Assembly (NCBI RefSeq): GCF_046233715.1 | Contig: NZ_JBJNRJ010000001.1 | Location: 186,001 to 250,000 of the forward strand | Direction: 5' to 3' | DNA length: 64,000 nucleotides | Origin: Trujillonella humicola | Lineage (GTDB): Bacteria > Actinomycetota > Actinomycetes > Mycobacteriales > Geodermatophilaceae | Part shown: positions 23,637 through 32,349 of the stretch, in pieces | How the letters are laid out: every line of letters starts with the position of its first letter | Position numbering within the stretch: the first letter of the stretch is position 1 | Made by a program: the position numbers and the translations under genes | Notes under the pieces: model-generated | Databases searched by the model: none | Told to the model about the DNA's origin: nothing | Seen by the model: the letters and a program-made list of their open reading frames with translations, nothing else

Positions 23637-26488
23637 GGGGCGACCCCCTCGTGCTCGTCGGCCGTCCGGGCCGGGGCGGGGGCGCCGGCCGCGGCGGGCG
23701 CGGGTGCGGGGTCGGCGTCGTCGCCGCGGGACGCGGGCCGTCGGGCCGCCTCGGGCCGGCTGCGACCGCGCCCCAGCCGGTCGACCGCGGCCACGACGAG
23801 GCCCAGGACGACGAGGTAGACGCCGACGTCGAACAGGAGCGAGCTGGTCAGCTTGACCGACACCCCGAACACCTCCGGTTCGAACGGGAGCGGCCGCAGG
23901 AAGGCGCCGTCGACGTACCCGAGCAGGCCGACGGCCACGGCCAGGGCGACGCCGCTGCCGACGAGCAGCGCGGGGGAGAGCACCCGGGGCCGCCGCGGGA
24001 CGTCGTAGGGCAGCTGGGCCAGCGCGATGGCCGCCCCGCCCACCAGCGCCGAGATGAAGCCGCCGCCGGGCGCGTTGTGCCCGCGGAGCAGCAGGTACAG
24101 GGAGAAGAGCAGGGCCACGGGCAGCAGCAGCGTGCGGGTCACCCGCAGGATGACCGCGTTGCCGACGGGGTCGGCGACGGGGTCGGCCACCCCCGCGCCG
24201 GCCCTCGGGGTCGGCGCGTCGTACCGGAGCAGCGCCAGCAGGCCGATGGCTGCCACCGCCAGGACGGTGATCTCGCCGAGCGTGTCCAGGCCGCGGAAGT
24301 CGACGAGCACGGTGTTGACCACGTTGGTGCCGCCGGTGAGCGGCTCGGACTCGGTGAGCAGGAAGTCGCCGGCCGCCGACCGGTCCCGCCGGCCGGTCAG
24401 CGCGAACGTCGCGGCGAACGCGGCCACGCCGACGGCGGCCGCGGCCACCGCGGCACCGGCCGTGCGCAGGCGGCTGCCGGGGGCGAACCGGGCGGGCAGC
24501 CGGCGCAGGACCAGGACGGCCACGACGACCGTCAGGATCTCGACGAGCAGCTGGGTGAGCGCCAGGTCGGGGCCCCCGATGACGAGGAACCAGGCCGCCA
24601 CCACGAAGCCGACGACCCCGAGCAGGGCGAGTGCGCCGAGGCGGGAGCGCGCGACGGTCAGCGCCGCCGTCCCGACGCCCAGGAGGGCGACGAGCACCCA
24701 GTCCGCCGCGCGGGTCGCCGGCTCGGGCGACGCGGTCAGGGGACCGAGGGTGGACATGCCGACCCCCGCGAGCACGGCGAGCGCGAGCAGCGGCCAGACC
24801 AGGTGCGCGGCCAGCCGCGGGCTCAGGGCGGGCCGGCCGACCAGCGCCCCGAACCGCAGGGCGCCGTCGTACGTGGCGTCGTACAGCTGGGCGCCGGTGC
24901 GGGGCAGCCGCGACCCGAGCAGGACGGCGTCCACGCGGTCCCGCAGGAGGAACAGCGTCGTCCCCACGGTGATGGTGACCGCCGAGAGGCCCAGCGCCGC
25001 GGTGAAGCCGTGCCACAGCGCCAGGTCGGCGCCGCCCTCCTGGAGCCGGGTGTCCTGGACGGTGCGGTTGATGAGGGGGTTGAGCGCCGCGGCCCAGATG
25101 CCGAAGACCAGGCTCAGCACCGCGGGCACCGCCGCCGGGGCCAGGAACGACCAGCGCGGCTCGTAGAGGTTGGGCTGGCGGACCGGGCCGCCGAAGGCGC
25201 CGGCCAGGATCCGGAACCCGTACGCGAACGTCAGGGCCGCCGCGCCCACCGCGGTGCCCGCGGCCAGCCAGCCGACCCAGGCGGGCCCGTCCGCGCCGAG
25301 GAAGCCGTAGAAGGCCTCCTCCTTGCTGACGAAGCCCATGAAGGGCGGCAGGCCGGCCATCGACAGCGCGGCCACCCCGGTGAGCACGGCGGTGACGGGC
25401 ATGACGCGCCGCAGCCCGGACAGCTCGCGGATGTCCCGGCTGCCGGCCTCGTGGTCGATGATGCCCACGAGCATGAACAGCGTCGCCTTGAACAGGGCGT
25501 GCGCGAAGGTGTGCAGCGCGGCGGCGGCCAGCGCCTGCGGGGTGCCGATCCCGACGAGGGCGACGAGGAAACCGAGCTGGCTGACCGTGGAGTAGGCGAG
25601 CAGGGCCTTGAGGTCGTGCTGCTTGAGCGCGAGGACGGCGCCGACGACGGCGGTCAGCAGGCCGACCGAGACGAGGGTGGCGGTCCAGAAGGGGTCGTCG
25701 GCGAAGGGCGGGGAGAACCGCATCAGCAGGTAGATGCCCGCCTTGACCATCGTGGCCGCGTGCAGGTAGGCGCTCACCGGCGTGATCGCCACCATCGCGT
25801 CGGGCAGCCAGAAGTGGAACGGCAGCTGCGCGGACTTGGTGAACGCGGCGAGGATCAGGCACGCGGCGATGGCGAAGGCCAGCGGCGACTCCGTGATGAG
25901 CCCCGGGTCGGCCAGGATCGCCGTCATGTCCGTCGTGCCGGTCGTCACGGCGATCATGACCAGGCCGGCGAACAGGGCCAGTCCGCCGCCGCCGGTGACG
26001 ATCAGGGCGCGGGTGGCGGACTTCGCGCCGGCCAGCCCCGGCCCGCCGATGAGGAAGAACGACGTCAGCGTCGTCATCTCCCAGAACACGAAGAAGAGCA
26101 CCAGGTCGGCGGCGAGGACCAGACCGAGCATGGACAGCGCGAAGACGGTGAGCAGCCCGTACAGCCGCACGTGCGCCTGCGTCTCGTCCAGGTAGCGCGC
26201 GCAGTACGCCATGATCAGCGCGCCGACGCCGAGGATCAGCACCACGAACAGCAACGACAGCCCGTCCAGGCGCAGGTGGAACTCCACGCCCAGCGAGGGC
26301 ACCCATCGGCGGGCGACGGTGACGGTCCCGCCGTCCAGCACGGTGGGCGCCTGGGTGAGGAGCAGGACGCCGATCCCCGCGAAGACGAGGGCGAGCGGGT
26401 ACCCCGTGGCGCGCCCCAGGCGGCGGGCCACCGGCGGGGTGAGCACCGCGGTGACCGCCAGGGCGGCGAGGGACAGGGTGAGGATCAT
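23633..26488 (-). CDS. mnhA: Mrp antiporter subunit A fused to subunit B
   Basis: A 951-residue protein. Residues about 1-500 are the NuoL-like antiporter module: EMTTLTSFFLIG, the TKSAQLPFHFWLPDAMVAITPVSAYLHAATMVKAG segment with essential Lys and His residues, and HALFKATLFMLVG. The MrpA C-terminal helices follow, and the last about 150 residues are an MnhB domain (LLRGHNAPGGGFISALVGG). The A-B fusion explains why no separate mnhB exists. The complex exchanges cytoplasmic Na+ for H+ at alkaline pH or high salt. It is the first gene of the operon and starts at ATG 26488; no Shine-Dalgarno is obvious. Confidence 0.95.
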   Translation of the reverse strand: MILTLSLAALAVTAVLTPPVARRLGRATGYPLALVFAGIGVLLLTQAPTVLDGGTVTVARRWVPSLGVEFHLRLDGLSLLFVVLILGVGALIMAYCARYLDETQAHVRLYGLLTVFALSMLGLVLAADLVLFFVFWEMTTLTSFFLIGGPGLAGAKSATRALIVTGGGGLALFAGLVMIAVTTGTTDMTAILADPGLITESPLAFAIAACLILAAFTKSAQLPFHFWLPDAMVAITPVSAYLHAATMVKAGIYLLMRFSPPFADDPFWTATLVSVGLLTAVVGAVLALKQHDLKALLAYSTVSQLGFLVALVGIGTPQALAAAALHTFAHALFKATLFMLVGIIDHEAGSRDIRELSGLRRVMPVTAVLTGVAALSMAGLPPFMGFVSKEEAFYGFLGADGPAWVGWLAAGTAVGAAALTFAYGFRILAGAFGGPVRQPNLYEPRWSFLAPAAVPAVLSLVFGIWAAALNPLINRTVQDTRLQEGGADLALWHGFTAALGLSAVTITVGTTLFLLRDRVDAVLLGSRLPRTGAQLYDATYDGALRFGALVGRPALSPRLAAHLVWPLLALAVLAGVGMSTLGPLTASPEPATRAADWVLVALLGVGTAALTVARSRLGALALLGVVGFVVAAWFLVIGGPDLALTQLLVEILTVVVAVLVLRRLPARFAPGSRLRTAGAAVAAAAVGVAAFAATFALTGRRDRSAAGDFLLTESEPLTGGTNVVNTVLVDFRGLDTLGEITVLAVAAIGLLALLRYDAPTPRAGAGVADPVADPVGNAVILRVTRTLLLPVALLFSLYLLLRGHNAPGGGFISALVGGAAIALAQLPYDVPRRPRVLSPALLVGSGVALAVAVGLLGYVDGAFLRPLPFEPEVFGVSVKLTSSLLFDVGVYLVVLGLVVAAVDRLGRGRSRPEAARRPASRGDDADPAPAPAAAGAPAPARTADEHEGVAP

Positions 26489-26895
26489 GCGACGCGGGGG
26501 CGCACGGGTCCGGCGCACCCGTGGTCGAGGTCCGGGCGGAGCCGTGCGGGTGCCGCTGCGAGCATGCCGATCCGCCTCCCTCCGTTCGCTGGTCGTGCCG
26601 CCGAGTCGACGGCCAGTGCGCCCCGGGACGGCTCCGGACGCCGCACGCGTGGTGGTCGCGGGCACGGTCACGGTGCCGGGGCGGTGAGCGTCCGACGTCT
26701 CCGGTCGCCGTCCGAGCCTACGAGCAGGGAGGCCTCCCCGCTCCTCGACCGGGGCCGTGACCGGCACTCTGCTGGAGCCCGGCAGCCGCCCGTCTGGGAC
26801 GTCTTCCGGGAGCCGACCGGGAGTCCGGTGCCTGCCGGGTGAAAGGCACCGGCGAGGGCCCGTGCCCGGTGCGCCGGGGCGGCGGATCGCTGGGG
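26489..26895. other. 407-bp divergent intergenic region upstream of mnhA
   Basis: It lies between mnhA (leftward) and the universal-stress gene (rightward). A TAGGCT hexamer on the minus strand (26720-26715) could be a -10 for the Mrp operon, leaving a leader of over 200 nt. The leader is GC-rich with several short inverted repeats, such as GGGCACGG and GGTGCC around 26660-26685. I see no gene or known riboswitch. Confidence 0.4.
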
Positions 26896-27435
26896 GTGCA
26901 CCGGGTGACGTGGTTCCACGCGCTGTCGATCGTCGTGCTCTGGGTCGGCGCGGGTGTGCTGTTCGTCTTCCTGCTGCTCTACCGGCGTGGCTACCGGGAG
27001 GGGAGCTGGTTCGTCCTCGGCTCGGTGCTCGGCCCGCTCTTCGCCCCCATCGCGGCCGAACGCGCCCGCACCGGGAGCACCGTGCTGTCGCACCGGGTCG
27101 AGCCGGGAGCCGACCCGGGGACCGGTCCACCGGACGGTCCCGGTCGTCGCGGGCTGGAGGTGCTCGTCGGGGTCGACGGGTCGGCGGCGTCGGCCCGGGC
27201 GGTCCGGGACGCGGCCGAGCTGGTGGCCCCGCTGTCGGCACGGGTGCACCTGGTGACCGTCGTCGACGCCGACGACGGCGAGCACGGGGACCCCGACCGG
27301 GTGGCGAGGGCGTGCCGGCTGCTGCACTCGTGCGCGAGGCGGTTCCGCGCCCAGGGGACGGCCGTGGAGGCGGTCCGGGAACGGGCCGTCAGAAGTAGCC
27401 TTCCTTCTTCCGGTCCTCCATCGCCGCGTCGCTGA
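26896..27435 (+). CDS. Membrane-anchored universal stress domain, apparently truncated
   Basis: From GTG 26896 the frame gives 179 residues: a TM helix (HALSIVVLWVGAGVLFVFLLLY), a short polar linker, and then the first half of a Usp domain (LEVLVGVDGSAASARAVRDAAELVA, VHLVTVVDADDG). The second half, with the G-x2-G-x9-G-S/T nucleotide-binding motif, is missing. The last 16 codons are the antisense of the cysD 3' end (27389-27435) and read as Ser/Pro/Arg-rich noise. This indicates that the gene was cut when it was joined to cysD. Divergent from the Mrp operon, it may have been a companion of it. Confidence 0.6.
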   Translation: MHRVTWFHALSIVVLWVGAGVLFVFLLLYRRGYREGSWFVLGSVLGPLFAPIAAERARTGSTVLSHRVEPGADPGTGPPDGPGRRGLEVLVGVDGSAASARAVRDAAELVAPLSARVHLVTVVDADDGEHGDPDRVARACRLLHSCARRFRAQGTAVEAVRERAVRSSLPSSGPPSPRR

Positions 27436-28297
27436 CCTTGTCGTCACCGCGCGTGGCGCCGCGCTCGGTCATCCGGGTCACCGCGATCTCGGCGATGACC
27501 TCCTGGACCGTGGTCGCCTGCGAGCGGACCGCGGCGGTCAGGTTCGCGTCGCCGACGGTGCGGTAGCGGACCGTCTCGCGGAACGTCTGCTCGCCGTCGC
27601 GGGGGCGGATGAACTCGTTGACCGCGTACAGCATCCCCTGCCGCTCGACGACCTCCCGCTCCTGCGCGAGGTACAGCGGCGGGATGGCGATCTGCTCGCG
27701 GGCGATGTACTGCCAGATGTCGAGCTCGGTCCAGTTCGACAGCGGGAAGACCCGGAGCGACTCGCCCAGGTGGATGCGGCCGTTGTAGAGGTCCCACAGC
27801 TCCGGGCGCTGGTTCTTCGGGTCCCACTGGCCGAACTCGTCGCGGAAGGAGAACACCCGCTCCTTGGCCCGTGCCTTGTCCTCGTCGCGGCGGGCGCCAC
27901 CGAAGAGCGCGGTGAAGCCGTGCTCCTCGACCGCGTCGAGCAGCACGGGCGTCTGGATCCGGTTCCGGGAGCCGTTGGGCTCCTCCCGGACGGTGCCCGC
28001 GGCGATGGCGTCCGGCACGGACGCGACGACGAGCTGCACCCCCAGCTCCGCCACCCGCTTGTCCCGGAACTCGAGGACCTCGGGGAAGTTCAGCCCGGTG
28101 TCGACGTGCATGACCGGGAAGGGGATCCGCGCCGGGGCGAAGGCCTTGCGGGCGAGCTCCAGCATCACAATGGAGTCCTTGCCGCCGGAGAACAGCAGCA
28201 CCGGCCGCTCCAGCTCGGCGGCGACCTCGCGGATGACGTGGATGGACTCGGCCTCCAGCGTCTCCAGCTGGGTGAGCCGGTAGTCAGGGCTGGTCAC
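27389..28297 (-). CDS. cysD: Sulfate adenylyltransferase small subunit CysD
   Basis: A 302-residue PP-loop protein of normal length. SGGKDSIVMLELA is the ATP-pyrophosphatase loop at about residues 38-50, and the PAPS-reductase-like fold continues with HVDTGLNFPEVLEFRD and FGGARRDEDKARAKERVFSFRD. It ends with the family-typical MEDRKKEGYF. With CysN it forms the ATP sulfurylase. Elsewhere cysN directly follows cysD; here the next gene downstream is on the other strand and cysN is 6.9 kb away. cysQ lies upstream, 118 bp away. A 38-codon frame ending in the cysD start region (28294-28410) could couple translation, but lacks cysteine codons. Confidence 0.95.
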   Translation of the reverse strand: MTSPDYRLTQLETLEAESIHVIREVAAELERPVLLFSGGKDSIVMLELARKAFAPARIPFPVMHVDTGLNFPEVLEFRDKRVAELGVQLVVASVPDAIAAGTVREEPNGSRNRIQTPVLLDAVEEHGFTALFGGARRDEDKARAKERVFSFRDEFGQWDPKNQRPELWDLYNGRIHLGESLRVFPLSNWTELDIWQYIAREQIAIPPLYLAQEREVVERQGMLYAVNEFIRPRDGEQTFRETVRYRTVGDANLTAAVRSQATTVQEVIAEIAVTRMTERGATRGDDKVSDAAMEDRKKEGYF

Positions 28298-28415
28298 GTG
28301 CGCAGGCTCCGGAACTCGGGGACGGGCGGTGTGCGGGCGTGCCGGGACACCCCTCGGACCAGCGGCAACCGCACCGGCTCGGGAGGGATTCCCCGACCAG
28401 TGTCCGGCATGGGCC

Positions 28416-29141
28416 TCAGCCGGCAGCGGCCAGGAGGCCCGGGGCGAGCTCCGGCCGGCACACCAGCAGGTCGGGCAGCCACGAGTCGGGGTCGTTGTAG
28501 CGCAGGGGCGAGCCGTCCAGCCGGGTCGCGTGCAGCCCGGCGGCCAGCGCGATCGCGACGGGGGCGGCGGAGTCCCACTGGTACTGCCCGCCGGCGTGCA
28601 CGTAGGCGTCGACCTCGCCGCGGACCACCGCGGTCACCTTGTACCCGGCCGATCCCAGCGGCACCAGCTCGCCGTCCAGAGCGGCCGCGGCGGCGGTCGC
28701 GACCGCCGGAGGGCGGGTGCGGCTCACCGCGATGCGGGGCCGGCGCCCGGTGGCCGGGGGCGGGGTGGGCGCCGGGTCGGTGAGGAACACCTCGCCCAGC
28801 GCGGGCAGCGCCACGGCGGCCGCCGGGAGCGCGCCGGCCGACCACAACGCCACGTGCACCGCCCAGTCGGGGCGCCCCGGGTCGCCGTACTCGCGGGTGC
28901 CGTCGAGCGGGTCGACGATCCACACCCGCTCGGCGCCCAGCCGGCGGCGGTCGTCGGCGGCCTCCTCGCTGAACACGACGTCGCCGGGGCGGTGCTCGGT
29001 CAGGACGGCGGCGATCGCGCGCTGGGCGGCGGCGTCGCCCGCGGCGCCCAGCTCGCGACCGGTCGGCCCGCCGTCACGGAGGGCGAGCAGCACCTCGGCC
29101 GCCGCCCGCGCCGCGGCCGCGGCCACCGCGACGTCGTTCAC
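28416..29141 (-). CDS. cysQ: 3'(2'),5'-bisphosphate nucleotidase CysQ-like
   Basis: A 241-residue member of the inositol monophosphatase superfamily. The metal-binding motifs are present: VFSEEAADD, WIVDPLDGTREY (D-P-L-D-G-T) and the C-terminal YQWDSAAPVAIA (W-D-x-A-A). Placement directly upstream of cysD supports a role in removing 3'-phosphoadenosine phosphate made during sulfate reduction. GTG 29141 overlaps the stop of the thioesterase gene (GTGA). Confidence 0.88.
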   Translation of the reverse strand: MNDVAVAAAAARAAAEVLLALRDGGPTGRELGAAGDAAAQRAIAAVLTEHRPGDVVFSEEAADDRRRLGAERVWIVDPLDGTREYGDPGRPDWAVHVALWSAGALPAAAVALPALGEVFLTDPAPTPPPATGRRPRIAVSRTRPPAVATAAAAALDGELVPLGSAGYKVTAVVRGEVDAYVHAGGQYQWDSAAPVAIALAAGLHATRLDGSPLRYNDPDSWLPDLLVCRPELAPGLLAAAG

Positions 29142-29875
29142 CGCGGGCGGCCCGGGGCGGTGGCGCCGGTCGGCCGGCCCGGCGGTGAGGGTCGGCCGCT
29201 CGCGTCGGTCACCCCGGCGAAGTAGCGCGCCGTGACCTCGGGGCGGGGCGCCACGAACACCCCGCGGGCCTCCACCAGCGGCCGGCCGGGCTGCTCGGCC
29301 AGGGCGATGCCGCCGGTGACCACCGAACGGCGTCCGGCCGCCTCGGTCACCCGGCCGGTGAGGACGACGGGCGTGTGCAGCGGGACCGGCCCGCGGTAGT
29401 CCAGCTCCAGCCGGACCGTCATGCCCCACAGCCCGGCGCGGATCGTCGCCGCGCCCAGCACCTGGTCCATGACCAGGCCGCTCATGCCGCCGTGCAGGAA
29501 GCCGGGCGGGCCCTCGTAGGCCGCTCCGAAGGAGGTCTCGGCCACCACGCCGCCCTCGACCACCCGCACGTCCAGCGGCAGCGCGAGGGCGCTGCCGACC
29601 CCGCTCACCATGTTGTAGACCTGGCGCATCGAGCCGAGGTGGTCCAGCGGCGACAGCTGGCCCCGCGCCCGCCGCCGGGCGGCGAGCCGCCCGGTCAGCC
29701 GGCGGGCCTCCTCGGCCGCGGCGCGCAGCTCGCCCGCGTCCACCGCGGTGGTGACCGACGCGTCGACCAGGCCGCGCAGCGCGTCGCCGAGATCGGTGAC
29801 CGCGGCCATCAGCTCGCGGTCGTAGGCCTCGCCGTCGCCGGGCGGGGGGTCGGTGGGCACGGGGTCGGTGGGCAC
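29138..29875 (-). CDS. PaaI-type hotdog thioesterase
   Basis: A 245-residue protein with the 4HBT/PaaI domain at about residues 95-215; GPPGFLHGGMSGLVMDQVLGAA is the H-G-G-x-x-x-x-x-x-D hotdog helix region. Such enzymes hydrolyse acyl-CoA esters. An N-terminal charged helical region (AELRAAAEEARRLTGRLAARRRARG-like) is family-atypical. The GTG start has TACGGT (minus strand, 29888-29883) 7 nt upstream, so the mRNA is probably leaderless. It is co-transcribed with cysQ by overlap; the metabolic link between the two is unclear. Confidence 0.82.
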   Translation of the reverse strand: MPTDPVPTDPPPGDGEAYDRELMAAVTDLGDALRGLVDASVTTAVDAGELRAAAEEARRLTGRLAARRRARGQLSPLDHLGSMRQVYNMVSGVGSALALPLDVRVVEGGVVAETSFGAAYEGPPGFLHGGMSGLVMDQVLGAATIRAGLWGMTVRLELDYRGPVPLHTPVVLTGRVTEAAGRRSVVTGGIALAEQPGRPLVEARGVFVAPRPEVTARYFAGVTDASGRPSPPGRPTGATAPGRPR

Positions 29876-29906
29876 GGTCCCGACCGTAGCCAGGGCCCGG
29901 CAGCGG

Positions 29907-31433
29907 TCAGCCGGGTGCCCCCGGCGCCGCGGGCGGGCCGGGGGCCGGTTCCGGGGGACCGCTGCGGGGCAGCCGCACGGTGAAGGCGGCGCCCCGGCCC
30001 GGTGCGGTGTCCAGGTGGACCGTGCCGCCGTGCGCGGCGACCAGCGAGGAGACGATCGCCAGCCCCAGCCCGGTTCCCCCGGCCGCCCGGGCCCTGCTCT
30101 TGTCCGCGCGGTAGAACCGCTCGAACACCCGCGCGGCGTCGGCGGGTTCCATGCCCGGGCCCTCGTCGGCCACGCCGACCAGCACCCAGCCGCCGTCGTC
30201 CTCCGCGCCGGTCGGCGGCGGGTCCTCGCTCAGGGACACGGTCACCCGCGCGTCGGCGGGGGTGTGCACCAGCGCGTTGGTGACGAGGTTGCCGACCACC
30301 TGCCGCAGCCGCGCCTCGTCGCCGAGCACGACGGGCATCTCGGTCATCGCGGGGTCCAGCACCAGCTCCAGCGGCCGGTCCGGCTGCAGCGTCCGGGCGT
30401 CCTGGACGGCGTCGCCGGCGACCTCGGCGAGGTCGACCGGCGTGACGGTGAGCGGGCGCTGCTGGTCCAGGCGGGCGAGCTGGAGCAGGTCCTCGACCAG
30501 CAGCCCCATCCGCGACCCCTCGGACTCGATGCGCTGCATGAGCCGGGCGACGTCCTCCTCCTCGCGGACCGCGCCCTGCCGGTACAGCTCGGCGAACCCG
30601 CGGATCGAGGTGAGCGGGGTGCGCAGCTCGTGGCTGGCATCGGCGACGAACTGCCGCATCCGGCCCTCGGAGGCCCGTGCCTGCTCCTCCGACGCGCGCT
30701 GGGCGCGGAAGGCGCTCTCGATCCGCGCCAGCATGACGTTGAGGGCCGCGGACAGCCGGCCGACCTCGGTGCGCTGGTCCCCGGCGGGCACGCGCTGGGA
30801 GAGGTCGCCGGCCGCGATGGCCTGCGCGGTGCGCTCGACCTCCGCGAGCGGGCGCAGGCTGTTGCGGACCAGCAGGTACCCGGCGACGCCGAGCACGGTC
30901 AGCACGACCAGCCCGACCAGCAGCTCGATGCGCACCAGGCGGGCGATCGCCTTCTGATCGCCCTCGAGGTCCACCCCGACGACGAGCGTGTAACCACCGC
31001 GCAGCTCTCCGGAGGCCACCCGCCAGTGCCCGCCGTCGGCCCACACGCTGATGGGGCGGCCGTCGGTGCGCAGCCGCTCGACCTCGTCCGCGTCCAGCTC
31101 GGGCAGCGAGTCCCCGTCGGGGTCGCGCGGCTCGCCGATGACGACCGGCTCGTCGCTGTCCGGAGGGAGGCAGGCGACGTAGTAGGAGCTGACCCCGGGG
31201 TAGCCGGCGCGCAGGCAGGCCTCGAGGTAGCGGGGGCTCTGTGCGCTGGCGCTGGCGACGGCTGCGCGCAGCTCGCCGTCGCGCTCCTGCTGCAGGTAGT
31301 TGCGCAGCAGGGACGCGGTGGCGAAGCCGGTGGCCAGCAGGGCGAGGCCCAGCAGCACCACCAGCAGGACGACGACGGTGACGCGCAGCGGGACGCGGGG
31401 TCCCCGCAGGACCGGCGGGGCGGGAGGCGTCAT
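29907..31433 (-). CDS. Sensor histidine kinase, TcrY/TrcS type
   Basis: A 508-residue membrane kinase. TM1 is at about residues 13-37, an extracellular sensor follows to about residue 155 (two Cys, ACLRAGYPGVSSYYVACLP), and TM2 is at about 160-185, then HAMP (LRPLAEVERTAQAIAAGDLSQRVP). The H-box ASHELRTPLTSIRGFAELYR carries His268, then N-box NLVTNALVHTP, G1 DEGPGM, F-box FERFYR and G2 GGTGLGLAIVSSLV. ATG 31433 overlaps the response regulator stop (ATGA), confirming the pair. The signal is not known. Confidence 0.93.
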   Translation of the reverse strand: MTPPAPPVLRGPRVPLRVTVVVLLVVLLGLALLATGFATASLLRNYLQQERDGELRAAVASASAQSPRYLEACLRAGYPGVSSYYVACLPPDSDEPVVIGEPRDPDGDSLPELDADEVERLRTDGRPISVWADGGHWRVASGELRGGYTLVVGVDLEGDQKAIARLVRIELLVGLVVLTVLGVAGYLLVRNSLRPLAEVERTAQAIAAGDLSQRVPAGDQRTEVGRLSAALNVMLARIESAFRAQRASEEQARASEGRMRQFVADASHELRTPLTSIRGFAELYRQGAVREEEDVARLMQRIESEGSRMGLLVEDLLQLARLDQQRPLTVTPVDLAEVAGDAVQDARTLQPDRPLELVLDPAMTEMPVVLGDEARLRQVVGNLVTNALVHTPADARVTVSLSEDPPPTGAEDDGGWVLVGVADEGPGMEPADAARVFERFYRADKSRARAAGGTGLGLAIVSSLVAAHGGTVHLDTAPGRGAAFTVRLPRSGPPEPAPGPPAAPGAPG

Positions 31434-32206
31434 GTGCCCCGTGGCAGCCGCAGGGTGTAGCCCACCCCGCGGATCGTGTGCAGCAGGCGGGGCTCGGTCG
31501 TGTCGACCTTGCGGCGCAGGTAGGAGATGTAGGACTCCACGACGTTGGCCTCGCCGTTGAAGTCGTAGTTCCACACGTGGTCGAGGATCTGGGCCTTCGA
31601 CAGCACCCGGCCGGCGTTGGCCATCAGGTAGCGCAGCAGCTTGAACTCGGTGGGGGACAGGCCGACGAGGGTGCCGGCCTTGAGCACCTCGTGGGACTCC
31701 TCGTCGAGCTCGATGTCGGCGAAGGTGAGTCGCGGCGCCTCGTCCGTCCGCTGGGTGGGCGCGCTCGTGCGCCGCAGCACCGCACGGATGCGGGCGACCA
31801 CCTCGTCGAGGCTGAACGGCTTGGTCACGTAGTCGTCCCCACCGAGGGTCAGGCCCGAGACCTTGTCCTCGGGGGCGTCCTTGGCGGTCAGGAAGAGCAC
31901 CGGCGTGTGCCGGCCGGTCTCCCGCAGCCGGCGGACCACGCCGAAGCCGTCCAGGCCCGGCATCATCACGTCGAGCACGAGCAGGTCCGGCCGGAACGAC
32001 GAGGCCATCGCCAGGGCCTGCTGGCCGTCGGCCGCCGTGGCCACCTCGAAGCCGGCGTAGCGCAGGCTCGCCGACAGCAGCTCGCGGATGTTGGGCTCGT
32101 CGTCCACCACCAGCAGGCGCGCCTCGGGCCCCCGCCCGGCCGCTCCGCCCGTGCTGCGGGTCCCCTGCACCGGCCCTCCCGGAGAACGCACCGATCCCGT
32201 CGTCAT
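31430..32206 (-). CDS. OmpR-family response regulator, TcrX/TrcR/MprA type
   Basis: A 258-residue regulator with a 30-residue N-terminal extension. The receiver holds the acidic pair Asp35-Asp36, phospho-acceptor Asp79 (VLDVMMPG), and the T-K switch (FLTAKD, VTKPF). The C-terminal winged helix runs LSPTEFKLLRYLMANAGRVLSKAQILDHVW to SYISYLRRKVD. It is first in an operon with the histidine kinase. A 57-bp palindrome lies about 80 bp upstream, beyond its promoter. Confidence 0.94.
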   Translation of the reverse strand: MTTGSVRSPGGPVQGTRSTGGAAGRGPEARLLVVDDEPNIRELLSASLRYAGFEVATAADGQQALAMASSFRPDLLVLDVMMPGLDGFGVVRRLRETGRHTPVLFLTAKDAPEDKVSGLTLGGDDYVTKPFSLDEVVARIRAVLRRTSAPTQRTDEAPRLTFADIELDEESHEVLKAGTLVGLSPTEFKLLRYLMANAGRVLSKAQILDHVWNYDFNGEANVVESYISYLRRKVDTTEPRLLHTIRGVGYTLRLPRGT

Positions 32207-32286
32207 GGCACCAGGCTGGGCGTCGCGGCTGCGCCCGGTCTGGACGCTACCTGTGAATCCCCTGGACGGTCCCCGCCCCGCGATGG

Positions 32287-32343
32287 CGAGATCTGCACAC
32301 TCGTCGCCATCAGCGGCTGATGCCGACGAGTGTGCAGATCTCG
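32287..32343. repeat. 57-bp interspersed palindrome, copy 1
   Basis: Arms of 27 bp (32287-32313 and 32317-32343) with a single mismatch and a 3-nt loop. The arm begins CGAGATCTGCACACTCGTCG. It starts 7 nt after the stop of the siderophore-interacting gene, between two genes on the same strand. An almost identical, perfect copy lies at 63389-63445. Confidence 0.85.
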
Positions 32344-32349
32344 TCGGGC

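Noticed and set aside
20472..27388. Mrp block as an integrated mobile island
   Set aside because: There is no integrase, transposase, direct repeat or tRNA at the junctions, and composition is like the neighbours. Only rearrangement is supported.
28294..28410. 38-codon frame overlapping the cysD start as a possible sulfur attenuator peptide
   Set aside because: It is coupled to cysD (GTGA) but has no cysteine codons, no TANNNT at the right place and no clear ribosome-binding site, so an attenuator role is not supported.
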